Both the position numbers and the translations under genes were made by a program. The notes below the pieces were generated by a model that was not told the DNA's origin, made no database searches, and was given only the letters and a program-made list of their open reading frames with translations. Positions 1 through 7,001 of a DNA stretch of 64,000 nucleotides are shown piece after piece; positions within the stretch are counted from its first letter, which is position 1, and the number at the start of each line of letters is the position of its first letter. The stretch lies in assembly GCF_001654915.1 (NCBI RefSeq), contig NZ_LXEQ01000033.1; one strand, given 5' to 3'. The DNA comes from Buttiauxella ferragutiae (GTDB lineage: Bacteria > Pseudomonadota > Gammaproteobacteria > Enterobacterales > Enterobacteriaceae).

Positions 1-1
1 C

Positions 2-400
2 GAATTCCACCATGATGAGGCTGGTTTTAACTATCGCCTTCCGAACCTCAATGCCGCGCTGGGGTGCGCCCAGATGGAAGCTCTGCCGACTTTCCTGAAA
101 CAGAAAAGAGCGTTAGCACAGCATTACGCTGAGTTCTTCCGTAAGCATGATTGCCAGTTTGTACTGGAACCCAGCTACGCGCGTTCCAATTACTGGCTCA
201 ACGCCATTATCTGCGAGAGCGAAGTACAGCGTGACGCGCTACTGACAGAAACCAATGCGGCTGGCGTCATGACGCGTCCTGTCTGGAAACTTATGCATCG
301 GTTACCCATGTTTTCTCATGCACATAGAGGGGATTTGACGGTTTCCGAGTGGCTTGAAAGCCGGGTGATCAACTTGCCTAGCTCGCCGGTTGAGGTTTGA
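2..400 (+). CDS. legC: LegC-type nonulosonate aminotransferase, C-terminal part (5' end outside window)
   Basis: An open frame enters from the window edge and ends at a TGA at 398-400. The visible 132 codons begin EFHHDEAGFNYRLPNLNAAL, the conserved block of DegT/DnrJ/EryC1/StrS PLP-dependent sugar aminotransferases; NYRLPNLNAALG-AQ is typical of the LegC/PseC branch. In legionaminic acid synthesis LegC puts an amino group on C4 of a 4-keto-6-deoxy sugar nucleotide in the cytosol. The PLP-binding lysine would lie upstream and is not visible. An internal ATG at 74 is not the start, because the family motif reads straight through it. The next gene overlaps or abuts, so this is the first visible cistron of a nonulosonate operon. 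The subfamily call rests mostly on the downstream genes. Confidence 0.8.
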   Translation, partial: EFHHDEAGFNYRLPNLNAALGCAQMEALPTFLKQKRALAQHYAEFFRKHDCQFVLEPSYARSNYWLNAIICESEVQRDALLTETNAAGVMTRPVWKLMHRLPMFSHAHRGDLTVSEWLESRVINLPSSPVEV

Positions 401-404
401 TGAA

Positions 405-1562
405 ATGAGACGGATCGCAGTGTTTACTGGCACCCGGGCGGAATATGGTTTGCTCTATTGGTTGATGAAAGATATCTCGGCTGCCACTGACCTGGAGCTG
501 AAAGTCATTGTCTCTGGTGCTCACCTGTCACCCGAATTCGGGATGACCTGGCGGCAGATTGAGCAGGACGGTTTTCAGATCGATGAACGTATCGAAATGC
601 TGCTCTCTTCTGATACCGCGGTAGGCGTGATCAAAAGTATGGGCGTCGCACTGATTGGGATGGCCGATGCATTATCCCGACTGCAACCGGACCTGCTGGT
701 TATCCTCGGAGATCGTTACGAGGCACTTGCGATGGCGCAGTCGGCGATGCTCATGCGTATTCCCATTGCTCACATTCACGGTGGTGAAATCACGGAAGGT
801 GCTTACGATGATGCCATTCGCCATGCCATCACCAAGCTGAGTTATCTCCATTTCACCGCCAATGAACGCTATCGTCAGCGCGTGATCCAGCTTGGGGAAC
901 ATCCCGATCGCGTTTTTAATCCGGGGGCAGTTGGCCTTGACCACATCAGCAAGACACCGTTGATGTCTTTGGAAGAACTTAAGGCCTCAATTGGGTTCAA
1001 GCTCGACAATCCCTTTTTCGTGGTGACTTATCACCCCGTCACACTCTCCTCTGAACCAGCAGTTGAAAGCTTTCGGTCATTGCTGAAAGCACTGGATGAT
1101 TATCCTGATTATCAGGTGATAGTGACTTATCCCAATGCTGATGACGGTGGGCGCCAAATCATCCCAGAGCTTGAGCACTATGCAGCTTCTCAGCCTGAAC
1201 GAGTCATGGCGATCGCTTCTCTGGGCTATAAGCGCTACCTCAGTGCGGTAAAACATTGCTCTGCCGTTATTGGCAATTCTTCCAGCGGCATCATTGAAGT
1301 CCCTTCACTTAAGGTGCCAACGGTGAATATCGGGCAACGGCAGAAAGGCCGCATGGCCGCTGCCAGTGTGGTGAATTGCCAGCCGGATCGCTTATCTATC
1401 GCTTCAGCCATCAAAGAGGCGCTGTCGCCGCTGTCCACCGATGCCTTTACTAACCCGTATGGCATGGGAGACGTGAGCAAGCGCATTGTGGATGTACTGC
1501 GTACCTGCCCGCTCGAATCGGTCAAAATTTTTCATGATCTAACCAGGAGTTTGCCCCAATGA
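405..1562 (+). CDS. legG: UDP-sugar 2-epimerase, hydrolysing (NeuC/LegG family)
   Basis: This 385-residue protein belongs to the hydrolysing UDP-GlcNAc/bacillosamine 2-epimerases, which release the 2-epimer and UDP to feed nonulosonate synthesis. Family signatures are visible: TGTRAEYGLL at the N-terminus, GDRYEALA, HIHGGEITEGAYDDAIRHA, TYHPVT, and the C-terminal VIGNSSSGIIEVP nucleotide-binding loop. I chose ATG at 405 over an in-frame TTG at 390 because a GAGG ribosome-binding motif at 392-395 sits about 9 bases upstream and homologues begin R-R-I-A-V-F-T-G. The stop TGA overlaps the start of the next gene as ATGA. NeuC (sialic acid) and LegG (legionaminic acid) cannot be told apart from sequence alone. 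The neighbouring aminotransferase favours LegG. Confidence 0.86.
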   Translation: MRRIAVFTGTRAEYGLLYWLMKDISAATDLELKVIVSGAHLSPEFGMTWRQIEQDGFQIDERIEMLLSSDTAVGVIKSMGVALIGMADALSRLQPDLLVILGDRYEALAMAQSAMLMRIPIAHIHGGEITEGAYDDAIRHAITKLSYLHFTANERYRQRVIQLGEHPDRVFNPGAVGLDHISKTPLMSLEELKASIGFKLDNPFFVVTYHPVTLSSEPAVESFRSLLKALDDYPDYQVIVTYPNADDGGRQIIPELEHYAASQPERVMAIASLGYKRYLSAVKHCSAVIGNSSSGIIEVPSLKVPTVNIGQRQKGRMAAASVVNCQPDRLSIASAIKEALSPLSTDAFTNPYGMGDVSKRIVDVLRTCPLESVKIFHDLTRSLPQ

Positions 1563-2632
1563 TCAGCATTATCGCCGAGGCTGGTGTGAATCATAACGGT
1601 GATGAGTCTCTTGCTCATGCGCTTGTCGATGCCGCCCATCGGGCCGGTGCCGATATTGTGAAATTTCAAACTTTCAAGGCTACGAACCTGGTCACGAGCC
1701 ATGCCCAACAAGCTGATTATCAGACGGTCAATACTGGTAAAGCAGAAAACCAGCTTGCCATGCTCTCCAGGCTTGAGCTCCCTTTTGAGGCGCACTTTAG
1801 TCTTATCAGGCACTGTGAAGCGCTGGGAATCGCATTTCTTTCCACGGCTTTTGATGACGAAAGTCTCGAGTTCCTGGTCCGAGTGCTCAAACTGCGTACC
1901 CTGAAGATCCCGTCAGGTGAATTGACTAATGCCCCCTTTGTCCTCAGGCATGCTCGTAGCGGCTGCAAACTGATCGTTTCCACGGGGATGGCGACGCTGG
2001 CAGAGGTGGAATCGGCCCTTGGCGTGATCGCTTTTGGCATGACCCAGGAGCTGGATGCCGTGCCGAGTATGGTGGCCTTTATGGCGGCCTTTGCCTCTGA
2101 GAAGGGGCAAGAGGCGCTGCGAAACAACGTGACGTTGCTGCATTGCACTACCGAATATCCGGCACCGATGCCGGACATCAACCTTAAAGCCATGGATACC
2201 CTGGCTCACGCCTTCGGATTGCCGGTCGGTTATTCCGACCATAGCGAGGGGGTTACCGTGCCTGTTGCGGCAGTTGCCCGTGGCGCCTGTCTTATCGAAA
2301 AACACTTCACACTGGACAAGACCATGCAAGGGCCTGATCACAAGGCCTCACTGGAGCCGCAAGAGCTGGCCGCAATGGTCCAGGGTATTCGGAATGTGGA
2401 GGCCGCGCTGGGTAATGGCATTAAGAGCCCACGCCCGTGTGAGCTGAAAAATAAAGCGGTTGCCCGCAAGAGCCTGGTTGCAGCCTGCGACATTCCATTG
2501 GGTGCTGTGCTTGATGAGCATAACGTGACAATCAAGCGGCCCGGTAATGGCATGAGCCCTTATTCCTGGTGGGATGTTCAGGGGAAACGCGCAAGTGTTG
2601 CTTACCAGATGGGAGATCTGATTCATGAATAA
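1559..2632 (+). CDS. legI: Nonulosonate (legionaminate/sialate) synthase, NeuB/LegI family
   Basis: 357 residues, the usual length for NeuB-family synthases, which condense phosphoenolpyruvate with an N-acetylated hexosamine to make a nine-carbon acid. The TIM-barrel domain (about residues 1-260) shows IAEAGVNHNGD, VKFQTFKA, STAFDDESL, IPSGELTN, VSTGMATLAE, LLHCTTEYPAP, VGYSDHSEGV and EKHFTLD. The C-terminal 60 residues match the SAF (antifreeze-like) domain, with SLVAACDIPLGAVLDE and the KRPGNGMSP motif. The ATG shares ATGA with the stop of the 2-epimerase gene, and the end overlaps the next gene by 8 bases, indicating translational coupling. Substrate (ManNAc or 2,4-diacetamido-trideoxy-mannose) is inferred from context as the latter. 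Confidence 0.87.
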   Translation: MISIIAEAGVNHNGDESLAHALVDAAHRAGADIVKFQTFKATNLVTSHAQQADYQTVNTGKAENQLAMLSRLELPFEAHFSLIRHCEALGIAFLSTAFDDESLEFLVRVLKLRTLKIPSGELTNAPFVLRHARSGCKLIVSTGMATLAEVESALGVIAFGMTQELDAVPSMVAFMAAFASEKGQEALRNNVTLLHCTTEYPAPMPDINLKAMDTLAHAFGLPVGYSDHSEGVTVPVAAVARGACLIEKHFTLDKTMQGPDHKASLEPQELAAMVQGIRNVEAALGNGIKSPRPCELKNKAVARKSLVAACDIPLGAVLDEHNVTIKRPGNGMSPYSWWDVQGKRASVAYQMGDLIHE

Positions 2633-3275
2633 ACCGCTGATAGTGATAGGCGCGGGGGGGCATGCATCCGTACTGGCTGACATTCTCACCCGCCAGGGAC
2701 AGACCATTTTGGCACTGGTTGCGCCTGATTCATTAGGCGAGGGTGCATTGGCGGGATTACCGCTGTGGCAGGAAGAGACACTCAGTACGAATGCTTCCCC
2801 TGATAGCTGCTTGCTGGTAAATGGCATCGGTTTCGTGGCCGGAAGCGATCTGAGGGCCAAGATATTCTCGCGCTATGCCGAAAAAGGTTATCGCTTCGCA
2901 TCCGTAGTAGCACAAGAGGCCGTTATCTCGCCCCACGCATTTCTCGGCGAGGGGGTACAGATTATGCCGGGAGCCATTGTGCAGAGCTGTGCGCGCATCG
3001 GTAACAACACTCTGATCAACTCAGGGGCCATTGTCGAGCACGACAGCGCAGTTGGCGACAATGGTCATCTCGCTCCACGTGCTGTGTTATGTGGAAACGT
3101 GACTCTGGGGAAAAACGTATTCGTGGGTTGTGGGGCTGTCGTTGTTCAGGGGATTCAGGTTGGCGATGAGGCCGTTGTTGGTGCCGGAGCGACATTGACC
3201 TGCCATTTGCCGAAAAATCACATTGTCTTTCCTGCTCGCGCTCGGTTGGCTGAGCGGAGTTATCAACAGAGATAA
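2625..3275 (+). CDS. NeuD-like sugar O/N-acyltransferase (left-handed beta-helix)
   Basis: A 216-residue protein starting IVIGAGGHASVLADIL, the N-terminal Rossmann-like domain of NeuD/PglD/LegH-type acyltransferases. A hexapeptide-repeat beta-helix follows from about residue 95 (AVISPHAFLGEGVQIMPGAI and later repeats). These enzymes transfer acetyl from acetyl-CoA to an amino or hydroxyl group of a bacterial sugar. Here it most likely acts as the N-acetyltransferase that follows LegC (LegH role) or as a sialate O-acetyltransferase. The predicted active-site histidine lies in the NSGAIVEHDSAVGDNGHLAP stretch. It starts inside the synthase gene (8-base overlap) and ends 7 bases before the next gene. 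I leave the symbol empty because LegH and NeuD roles are not separable here. Confidence 0.82.
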   Translation: MNKPLIVIGAGGHASVLADILTRQGQTILALVAPDSLGEGALAGLPLWQEETLSTNASPDSCLLVNGIGFVAGSDLRAKIFSRYAEKGYRFASVVAQEAVISPHAFLGEGVQIMPGAIVQSCARIGNNTLINSGAIVEHDSAVGDNGHLAPRAVLCGNVTLGKNVFVGCGAVVVQGIQVGDEAVVGAGATLTCHLPKNHIVFPARARLAERSYQQR

Positions 3276-3282
3276 GTTTGCT

Positions 3283-4338
3283 ATGAGCAAAGACTGGAAA
3301 AAAATCTTGTTATCCCCCAGGGATTCTCTGCGCGATGCTTTGTCCATCGTGAATGAGGAAGCGCTGCGCGTGGCGTTGGTTGTTGATGAGCAGGAGAGAT
3401 TATTGGGAGTGTTGACGGATGGGGACATCCGACGGGCAATTCTGGCTGATGTCAGCCTGAATACGGCCGTTGAAGCCGTCATGAACTGCAATCCACTGAC
3501 GTCTCCTATTAATTGTAGCCGGAGCGAAGTTCTCGCAGAAATGAAGAGACGCAGTATTCTCTCTATTCCGGTAGTGGACGAAAATGGCCGCCTGGTCGGG
3601 CTGGAAACCTGGGAATCGGCTTCAGCACATCGCCGCTATGAGCATCCGGTCTTTATTATGGCAGGCGGTTTCGGTACCCGTCTGAAACCGCTGACTGACA
3701 ATTGCCCTAAGCCGATGTTAAAAATTGGCGGAAAACCCATGTTGGAAATTCTGGTTGAGCGTTTTGCAAAAACAGGATTTAAAAATATCTATATTTCCAC
3801 CCATTATCTGCCAGAGGTCATTATGGATTACTTTGGGGATGGGCAGCGCTGGGGGGTTAATATTGAATATGTTCACGAAGATGTCCCTCTTGGAACGGGA
3901 GGGGCATTGGGCTTGTTACCTGATAATATCCCTGATTTACCCTTGATCATGATGAACGGTGATGTACTGACCTCGCTTGATTTTGAGCGGCTCATGCTTT
4001 TCCATACTACACATACGCCAGCAGCAACCATGTGCGTACGTCAATATGAATACCAGGTGCCATATGGGGTTATTGACTGTGATGGCGAAAAAATAGTTGG
4101 GATGTCAGAAAAACCCATTCACCGTTATTTCGTAAATGCTGGCGTTTATATATTAAGTCCCAGGATTTTTAAAGGTGTGCCAAAGGGTATATCAATTGAT
4201 ATGCCAACACTTCTTGATTCAAATATTAATGATGACTCTGATGTTTTAATGTTCCCTATCCATGAATATTGGCTTGATATTGGCCGGCCGGATGATTTTC
4301 ATCGTGCCCAGGCCGATGTATATCAACTGGAGTGGTAA
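3283..4338 (+). CDS. CBS-domain nucleotidyltransferase (PtmE-like sugar-1-P nucleotidyltransferase)
   Basis: 351 residues in two parts. A pair of CBS domains (about residues 1-118, containing VALVVDEQERLLGVLTDGDIRR) is followed by an NTP_transferase domain with the loop FIMAGGFGTRLKPLT, the KPML-I-GKPMLE block, and MMNGDVLTSLDFE. This architecture is that of PtmE, the GlcN-1-phosphate guanylyltransferase that starts GDP-linked legionaminic acid synthesis in Campylobacter, and of related NeuA-neighbour proteins. Nucleotide specificity is not readable here. The start is ATG 3283; a longer in-frame reading from 3223 would overlap the acetyltransferase gene and adds residues unlike the family. 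The stop TAA is immediately followed by the ATG of the next gene. Confidence 0.8.
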   Translation: MSKDWKKILLSPRDSLRDALSIVNEEALRVALVVDEQERLLGVLTDGDIRRAILADVSLNTAVEAVMNCNPLTSPINCSRSEVLAEMKRRSILSIPVVDENGRLVGLETWESASAHRRYEHPVFIMAGGFGTRLKPLTDNCPKPMLKIGGKPMLEILVERFAKTGFKNIYISTHYLPEVIMDYFGDGQRWGVNIEYVHEDVPLGTGGALGLLPDNIPDLPLIMMNGDVLTSLDFERLMLFHTTHTPAATMCVRQYEYQVPYGVIDCDGEKIVGMSEKPIHRYFVNAGVYILSPRIFKGVPKGISIDMPTLLDSNINDDSDVLMFPIHEYWLDIGRPDDFHRAQADVYQLEW

Positions 4339-5037
4339 ATGAGAATCGCCATTATACCGGCCAGAGGGGGAAGCAAGCGGCTACCTGGCAAGAATATAAA
4401 AATATTATCGGGTAAACCCTTGATTGCCTGGTCTATTGAAGCGGCAATTGACAGTAATTTATTTGATCGGGTGTTAGTGAGTACTGATTGCGAAGAGATT
4501 GCTTGCGTAGTAGAACAATATGGTGCAATTGTCCCATGCTTAAGGCCTGCAGTCCTGGCGAGTGATACGGCAACGACCTGTGATGTTATTTCACATATGG
4601 TGGAAATCGCCGAGAATAAATGGGGGAAGGTCCGTAATATTACTCTGTTACAGCCAACTTCTCCCTTACGAAAAGCCGTAAATATTGTTGAAGCTCATAC
4701 GTTATATGAAAAAATGGCGGCAAACAGTGTCATTTCAGTCTGCCAAATGGAACACCCTGTTCAGCTATGCAATAAATTGCCTGCGGATCACTCAATGTCT
4801 GGCTTTCTTCAAAAGAAAAATAATCTGAGAGGCCAGGAGTTGGAGCCTTATTACAGAATTAATGGCGCGATCTATATTTTTGAGCGGAAATTCGTTGGTG
4901 CTTTAGCCGATATCTATGGAGATAAATCTTATGCTTATCTCATGAGGCAAGAGGAGTCTGTCGATATTGATAACCAACTGGATTTTACATTCGCGGAGCT
5001 TATGATGTCACAGACTCAAATTTCCACAGATAGGTAA
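4339..5037 (+). CDS. legF: CMP-nonulosonate (legionaminate/sialate) cytidylyltransferase
   Basis: 232 residues of the NeuA/LegF/PtmB family, which activate a nonulosonic acid with CTP to give the CMP-sugar donor for a glycosyltransferase. Visible motifs are IIPARGGSKRLPGKNIK (nucleotide-binding loop), VSTDCEEIA, LRPAVLASDTATT, LLQPTSPLR and the C-terminal YRINGAIYIF. It begins directly on the base after the preceding stop, so the operon ends with the activation step. No glycosyltransferase or flippase is visible to the right, so the acceptor (O-antigen, capsule or flagellin) is unknown. The last third of this gene is richer in A+T than legG and legI, as is the following DNA. Confidence 0.86.
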   Translation: MRIAIIPARGGSKRLPGKNIKILSGKPLIAWSIEAAIDSNLFDRVLVSTDCEEIACVVEQYGAIVPCLRPAVLASDTATTCDVISHMVEIAENKWGKVRNITLLQPTSPLRKAVNIVEAHTLYEKMAANSVISVCQMEHPVQLCNKLPADHSMSGFLQKKNNLRGQELEPYYRINGAIYIFERKFVGALADIYGDKSYAYLMRQEESVDIDNQLDFTFAELMMSQTQISTDR

Positions 5038-5857
5038 TTATTCTCTCCAGACCTCATCAATAAATTAGGTGGTGAGCAGAGGGGAAGGGTGAACAATCCA
5101 TTGCCCACCCTGGCATGTTCAGGTGTAAAAAACGGCTAAATAACTGCGCGTAATAGTCGATCACTGAAGGGAACTCAATCCGGTTTGAGCGATCTGATCA
5201 ATCGCCAAGCATCACAAACCCTCCAACCGGACTGAGTCATGCCGATCATAGTACCCATCCCCCGAAATGAACGACGCAACATGCAGAAAATCATCCAGAA
5301 AACACCCGATAAAAACCATGCCCGGCGGCTTATCGCCATGCTGATGTTACATTGTGATGACTCTCAGTCCCATGTGGCGAACATCTGTTAGTTTTGCTTT
5401 TAGCCTGCGGCAGGCAACTGTCGGTAGACCCCACTCGCTGCGTAGCCGTGTATAAGTGGGTATTGATTTATTTTTATGTCTCCCACCGTAAGGTGGAAAA
5501 GTAAAATTCATATGAAATAGTAGAAATGATAAATGTCTTTATGTGTTGTAGAATTTACCGGTTAAGATCGGAAATAAAAGTCTAAAAACTACAGACGAAA
5601 TTGTTTTCATTAATTTGATAAAATAAGTAACGGGGAGGGTGTCAGGTGTTTAAGGTTAGTGGTTGCATTCGTTTGTGTTGCGCATTTTTATTTTGAGTTT
5701 ACTAAATAGAAAATGTACTGCTACCGATTTGATAATCTGCTAGTTAAAGAAATAACATCCATGATTTATACCACAATTTTAATAACAAAGTGCCAGATTA
5801 GTACCTCAAGAGTTAAGGAGTCCCCGACCTTTTGCCGGGGAGGAAGTCAAATATGAT
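5038..5857. other. 820-bp gene-poor, AT-rich stretch with an IS630 remnant
   Basis: No intact gene is visible. The stretch holds a decayed IS630-type transposase start (listed separately) and, before it, the imperfect inverted pair AATCCGGTTTGAG (about 5177) and CTCCAACCGGACTGAG (about 5221), which looks like the end region of that insertion sequence. From about 5460 the DNA is AT-rich with only short open frames. A CCCCG/CGGGG hairpin at about 5821-5841 lies just beyond the stop of the minus-strand gene at 5858 and could be its transcription end, but it lacks a T-run. Confidence 0.6.
5239..5391 (+). pseudogene. IS630-family transposase, N-terminal fragment
   Basis: ATG 5239 opens a 50-codon frame that begins MPIIVPIPRNERRNMQK and contains KNHARRLIAMLMLH. 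This is the well-known N-terminus of one IS630-family transposase group (MPII-PI-RDERR-MQK, KN-ARRL-AMLMLH). It stops at TAG 5389-5391, where intact members continue into a helix-turn-helix and a DDE catalytic domain. No catalytic domain is visible downstream, so this is a dead remnant that marks past transposition beside the satellite cluster. Confidence 0.75.
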
Positions 5858-6259
5858 TTAGCATTTCCCTATAATATCGCCAACCAGTGCGGTTGTAGAT
5901 GTCATGTCAGGGTTATCTGTGTCAAGTACCGACCGATTAAATAATACTTTATTTTCTTTTGTTATCACCCAGTTTTCGATTATCGTCATGCCAAGAGAAG
6001 AGCTATGTCCTGAAAAAGCATTATCATTAACTGGCGTATACGTTATTCCTTCACCAAAGCTAGAATTCCCAATCTGTTTAACTGTGATGTTCTTGTTCTT
6101 AATGTCTAAAGAAATTTTCCCATCATCTATACTATTCTCTTCAAATTTATATCCATCCTGGCTAAAAGCAGAGTAGCCTTTCATGTTGTCAACAATCCAG
6201 CATTCGGCATTCGCGCCTGTAGTTGCCAGAAGTGACAATAACAATAAATATATTTTCAT
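5858..6259 (-). CDS. Small exported protein of unknown function
   Basis: 133 residues with a clear Sec signal peptide: MKIYLLLLSLLATTGANA, cleavage expected after ANA at about residue 18. The mature part is about 115 residues, rich in N, D, S and T, with one cysteine right after the cleavage site and one at the C-terminus (IIGKC), which could form a disulphide in the periplasm. I do not recognise a family. It stands alone between two transposase remnants, has low G+C compared with the flanking operon, and has an AAGGAT-like ribosome-binding motif before ATG 6259. It may be a passenger gene of a decayed mobile element. Confidence 0.6.
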   Translation of the reverse strand: MKIYLLLLSLLATTGANAECWIVDNMKGYSAFSQDGYKFEENSIDDGKISLDIKNKNITVKQIGNSSFGEGITYTPVNDNAFSGHSSSLGMTIIENWVITKENKVLFNRSVLDTDNPDMTSTTALVGDIIGKC

Positions 6260-6320
6260 TGTAATATCCTTTGAAAGTTAATTAATACCTATATGTTTTG
6301 GCATCAGATGCTAGCTTATT

Positions 6321-6502
6321 ATGCACTATCAATTTTATTTGTCAGAAGTATATTGCCGTATGCGTGACAGAATTCGATGTGTACTTCTCGCCGCTGAGGA
6401 CTGGACTACCGTCATGATCGCCAAGTCTCAGCTTATTGATGAAACAACGGTTCGCCGTCATCTGCATGACTGGCTCAATGGCGAAAAAATCAAACCCGAA
6501 AA
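6321..6502 (+). pseudogene. IS630-family transposase fragment fused to satellite DNA
   Basis: The frame from 6321 includes RDRIRCVLLAAEDWTTVMIA and then LIDETTVRRHLHDWL followed by GEKIKPENG, the helix-turn-helix segment of a second IS630-type transposase subgroup, different from the remnant at 5239. At position 6502/6503 the similarity ends and the sequence becomes the 3' part of the satellite gene psu in another frame. The junction shows that insertion or deletion at this transposon removed the rest of the satellite. No DDE domain is present. Confidence 0.72.
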
Positions 6503-6753
6503 TGGCGATACGACGAGCGACACATTACATCGGTGAAGCTCTACGGGAGTATCTGGCTGCAAGTCATGAAATCAATTACTCGGCTGAAAACAGCGACATT
6601 TTAACGGCCATCGGATTCAGGCCTGATGCGGCTTCACGGGTAGATAATCAGCAAAAATACACACCGGTACAGAACCGTCTTTACGCGCACCGGCTGGCAG
6701 AACTGAGCCAGCAACCACCCGCATACAATCGACCTGAAAATCCCGCCATTTAA
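6502..6753 (+). pseudogene. psu: Psu (polarity suppression/capsid decoration) C-terminal remnant
   Basis: About 83 codons from MAIRRATHYIGEALREYL to the stop match, nearly residue for residue, the C-terminal 83 residues of the intact psu gene at 19139-19714. The N-terminal 108 residues are missing and replaced by a transposase fragment. In P4, Psu binds Rho and also decorates the small capsid; this remnant cannot do either. It is followed by the same terminator hairpin and cos-like site as the intact copy, which identifies this end as the psu-cos end of a second P4-like satellite. Confidence 0.88.
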
Positions 6754-6760
6754 TTCAATT

Positions 6761-6787
6761 AAACCATGCATTACGGTGCATGGTTTT
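6761..6787 (+). terminator. Terminator after psu remnant
   Basis: AAACCATGCA, loop TTACGG, TGCATGGTTTT: a 10-bp stem ending in a short T-run 8 bases after the psu stop. The same hairpin follows the intact psu gene at 19749-19775, supporting a real Rho-independent end for the sid-delta-psu operon. Confidence 0.75.
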
Positions 6788-6887
6788 GCATGTAAAACCC
6801 CGTATTTTTCACACCTCATCACCCCAGAGCTGGCGCGGCTCCGGGGTGTTCATGCACCTGTATTAAAAGCCACCCATGAAGCGGGCA

Positions 6888-6906
6888 GGCGTGGCGGGGA
6901 TAGCAT
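6888..6906 (+). other. P2/P4-type cos site, copy 1
   Basis: GGCGTGGCGGGGATAGCAT matches 16 of 19 positions of the P2/P4 cohesive-end sequence as I remember it (GGCGAGGCGGGGAAAGCAC). It lies just past psu, where cos lies in P4. The flanking ACCCATGAAGCGGGCA is also shared with the second copy at 19876. This is where the helper phage terminase would cut to package satellite DNA. Confidence 0.62.
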
Positions 6907-7001
6907 TGCGCGCCAGCGCAGATTTATTCATGTATTTAAATTTAATGCTAGAGGCATACTAAATGACAACCTATCAAGTCTCTAGTGTAAGTGGTTTATA
7001 C

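Larger units (their letters stand above)
6503..6911 (+). repeat. psu-cos direct repeat, copy 1 (with 19491-19899)
   Basis: The segment starting TGGCGATACGACGAGCGA at 6503 and ending near GCATTGCGCGC at about 6911 is repeated in the same orientation at about 19491-19899. It covers the end of psu, its terminator hairpin and the cos-like sequence, with scattered substitutions and a few small indels. After each copy the sequences diverge completely into different minus-strand cargo genes. Confidence 0.88.
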
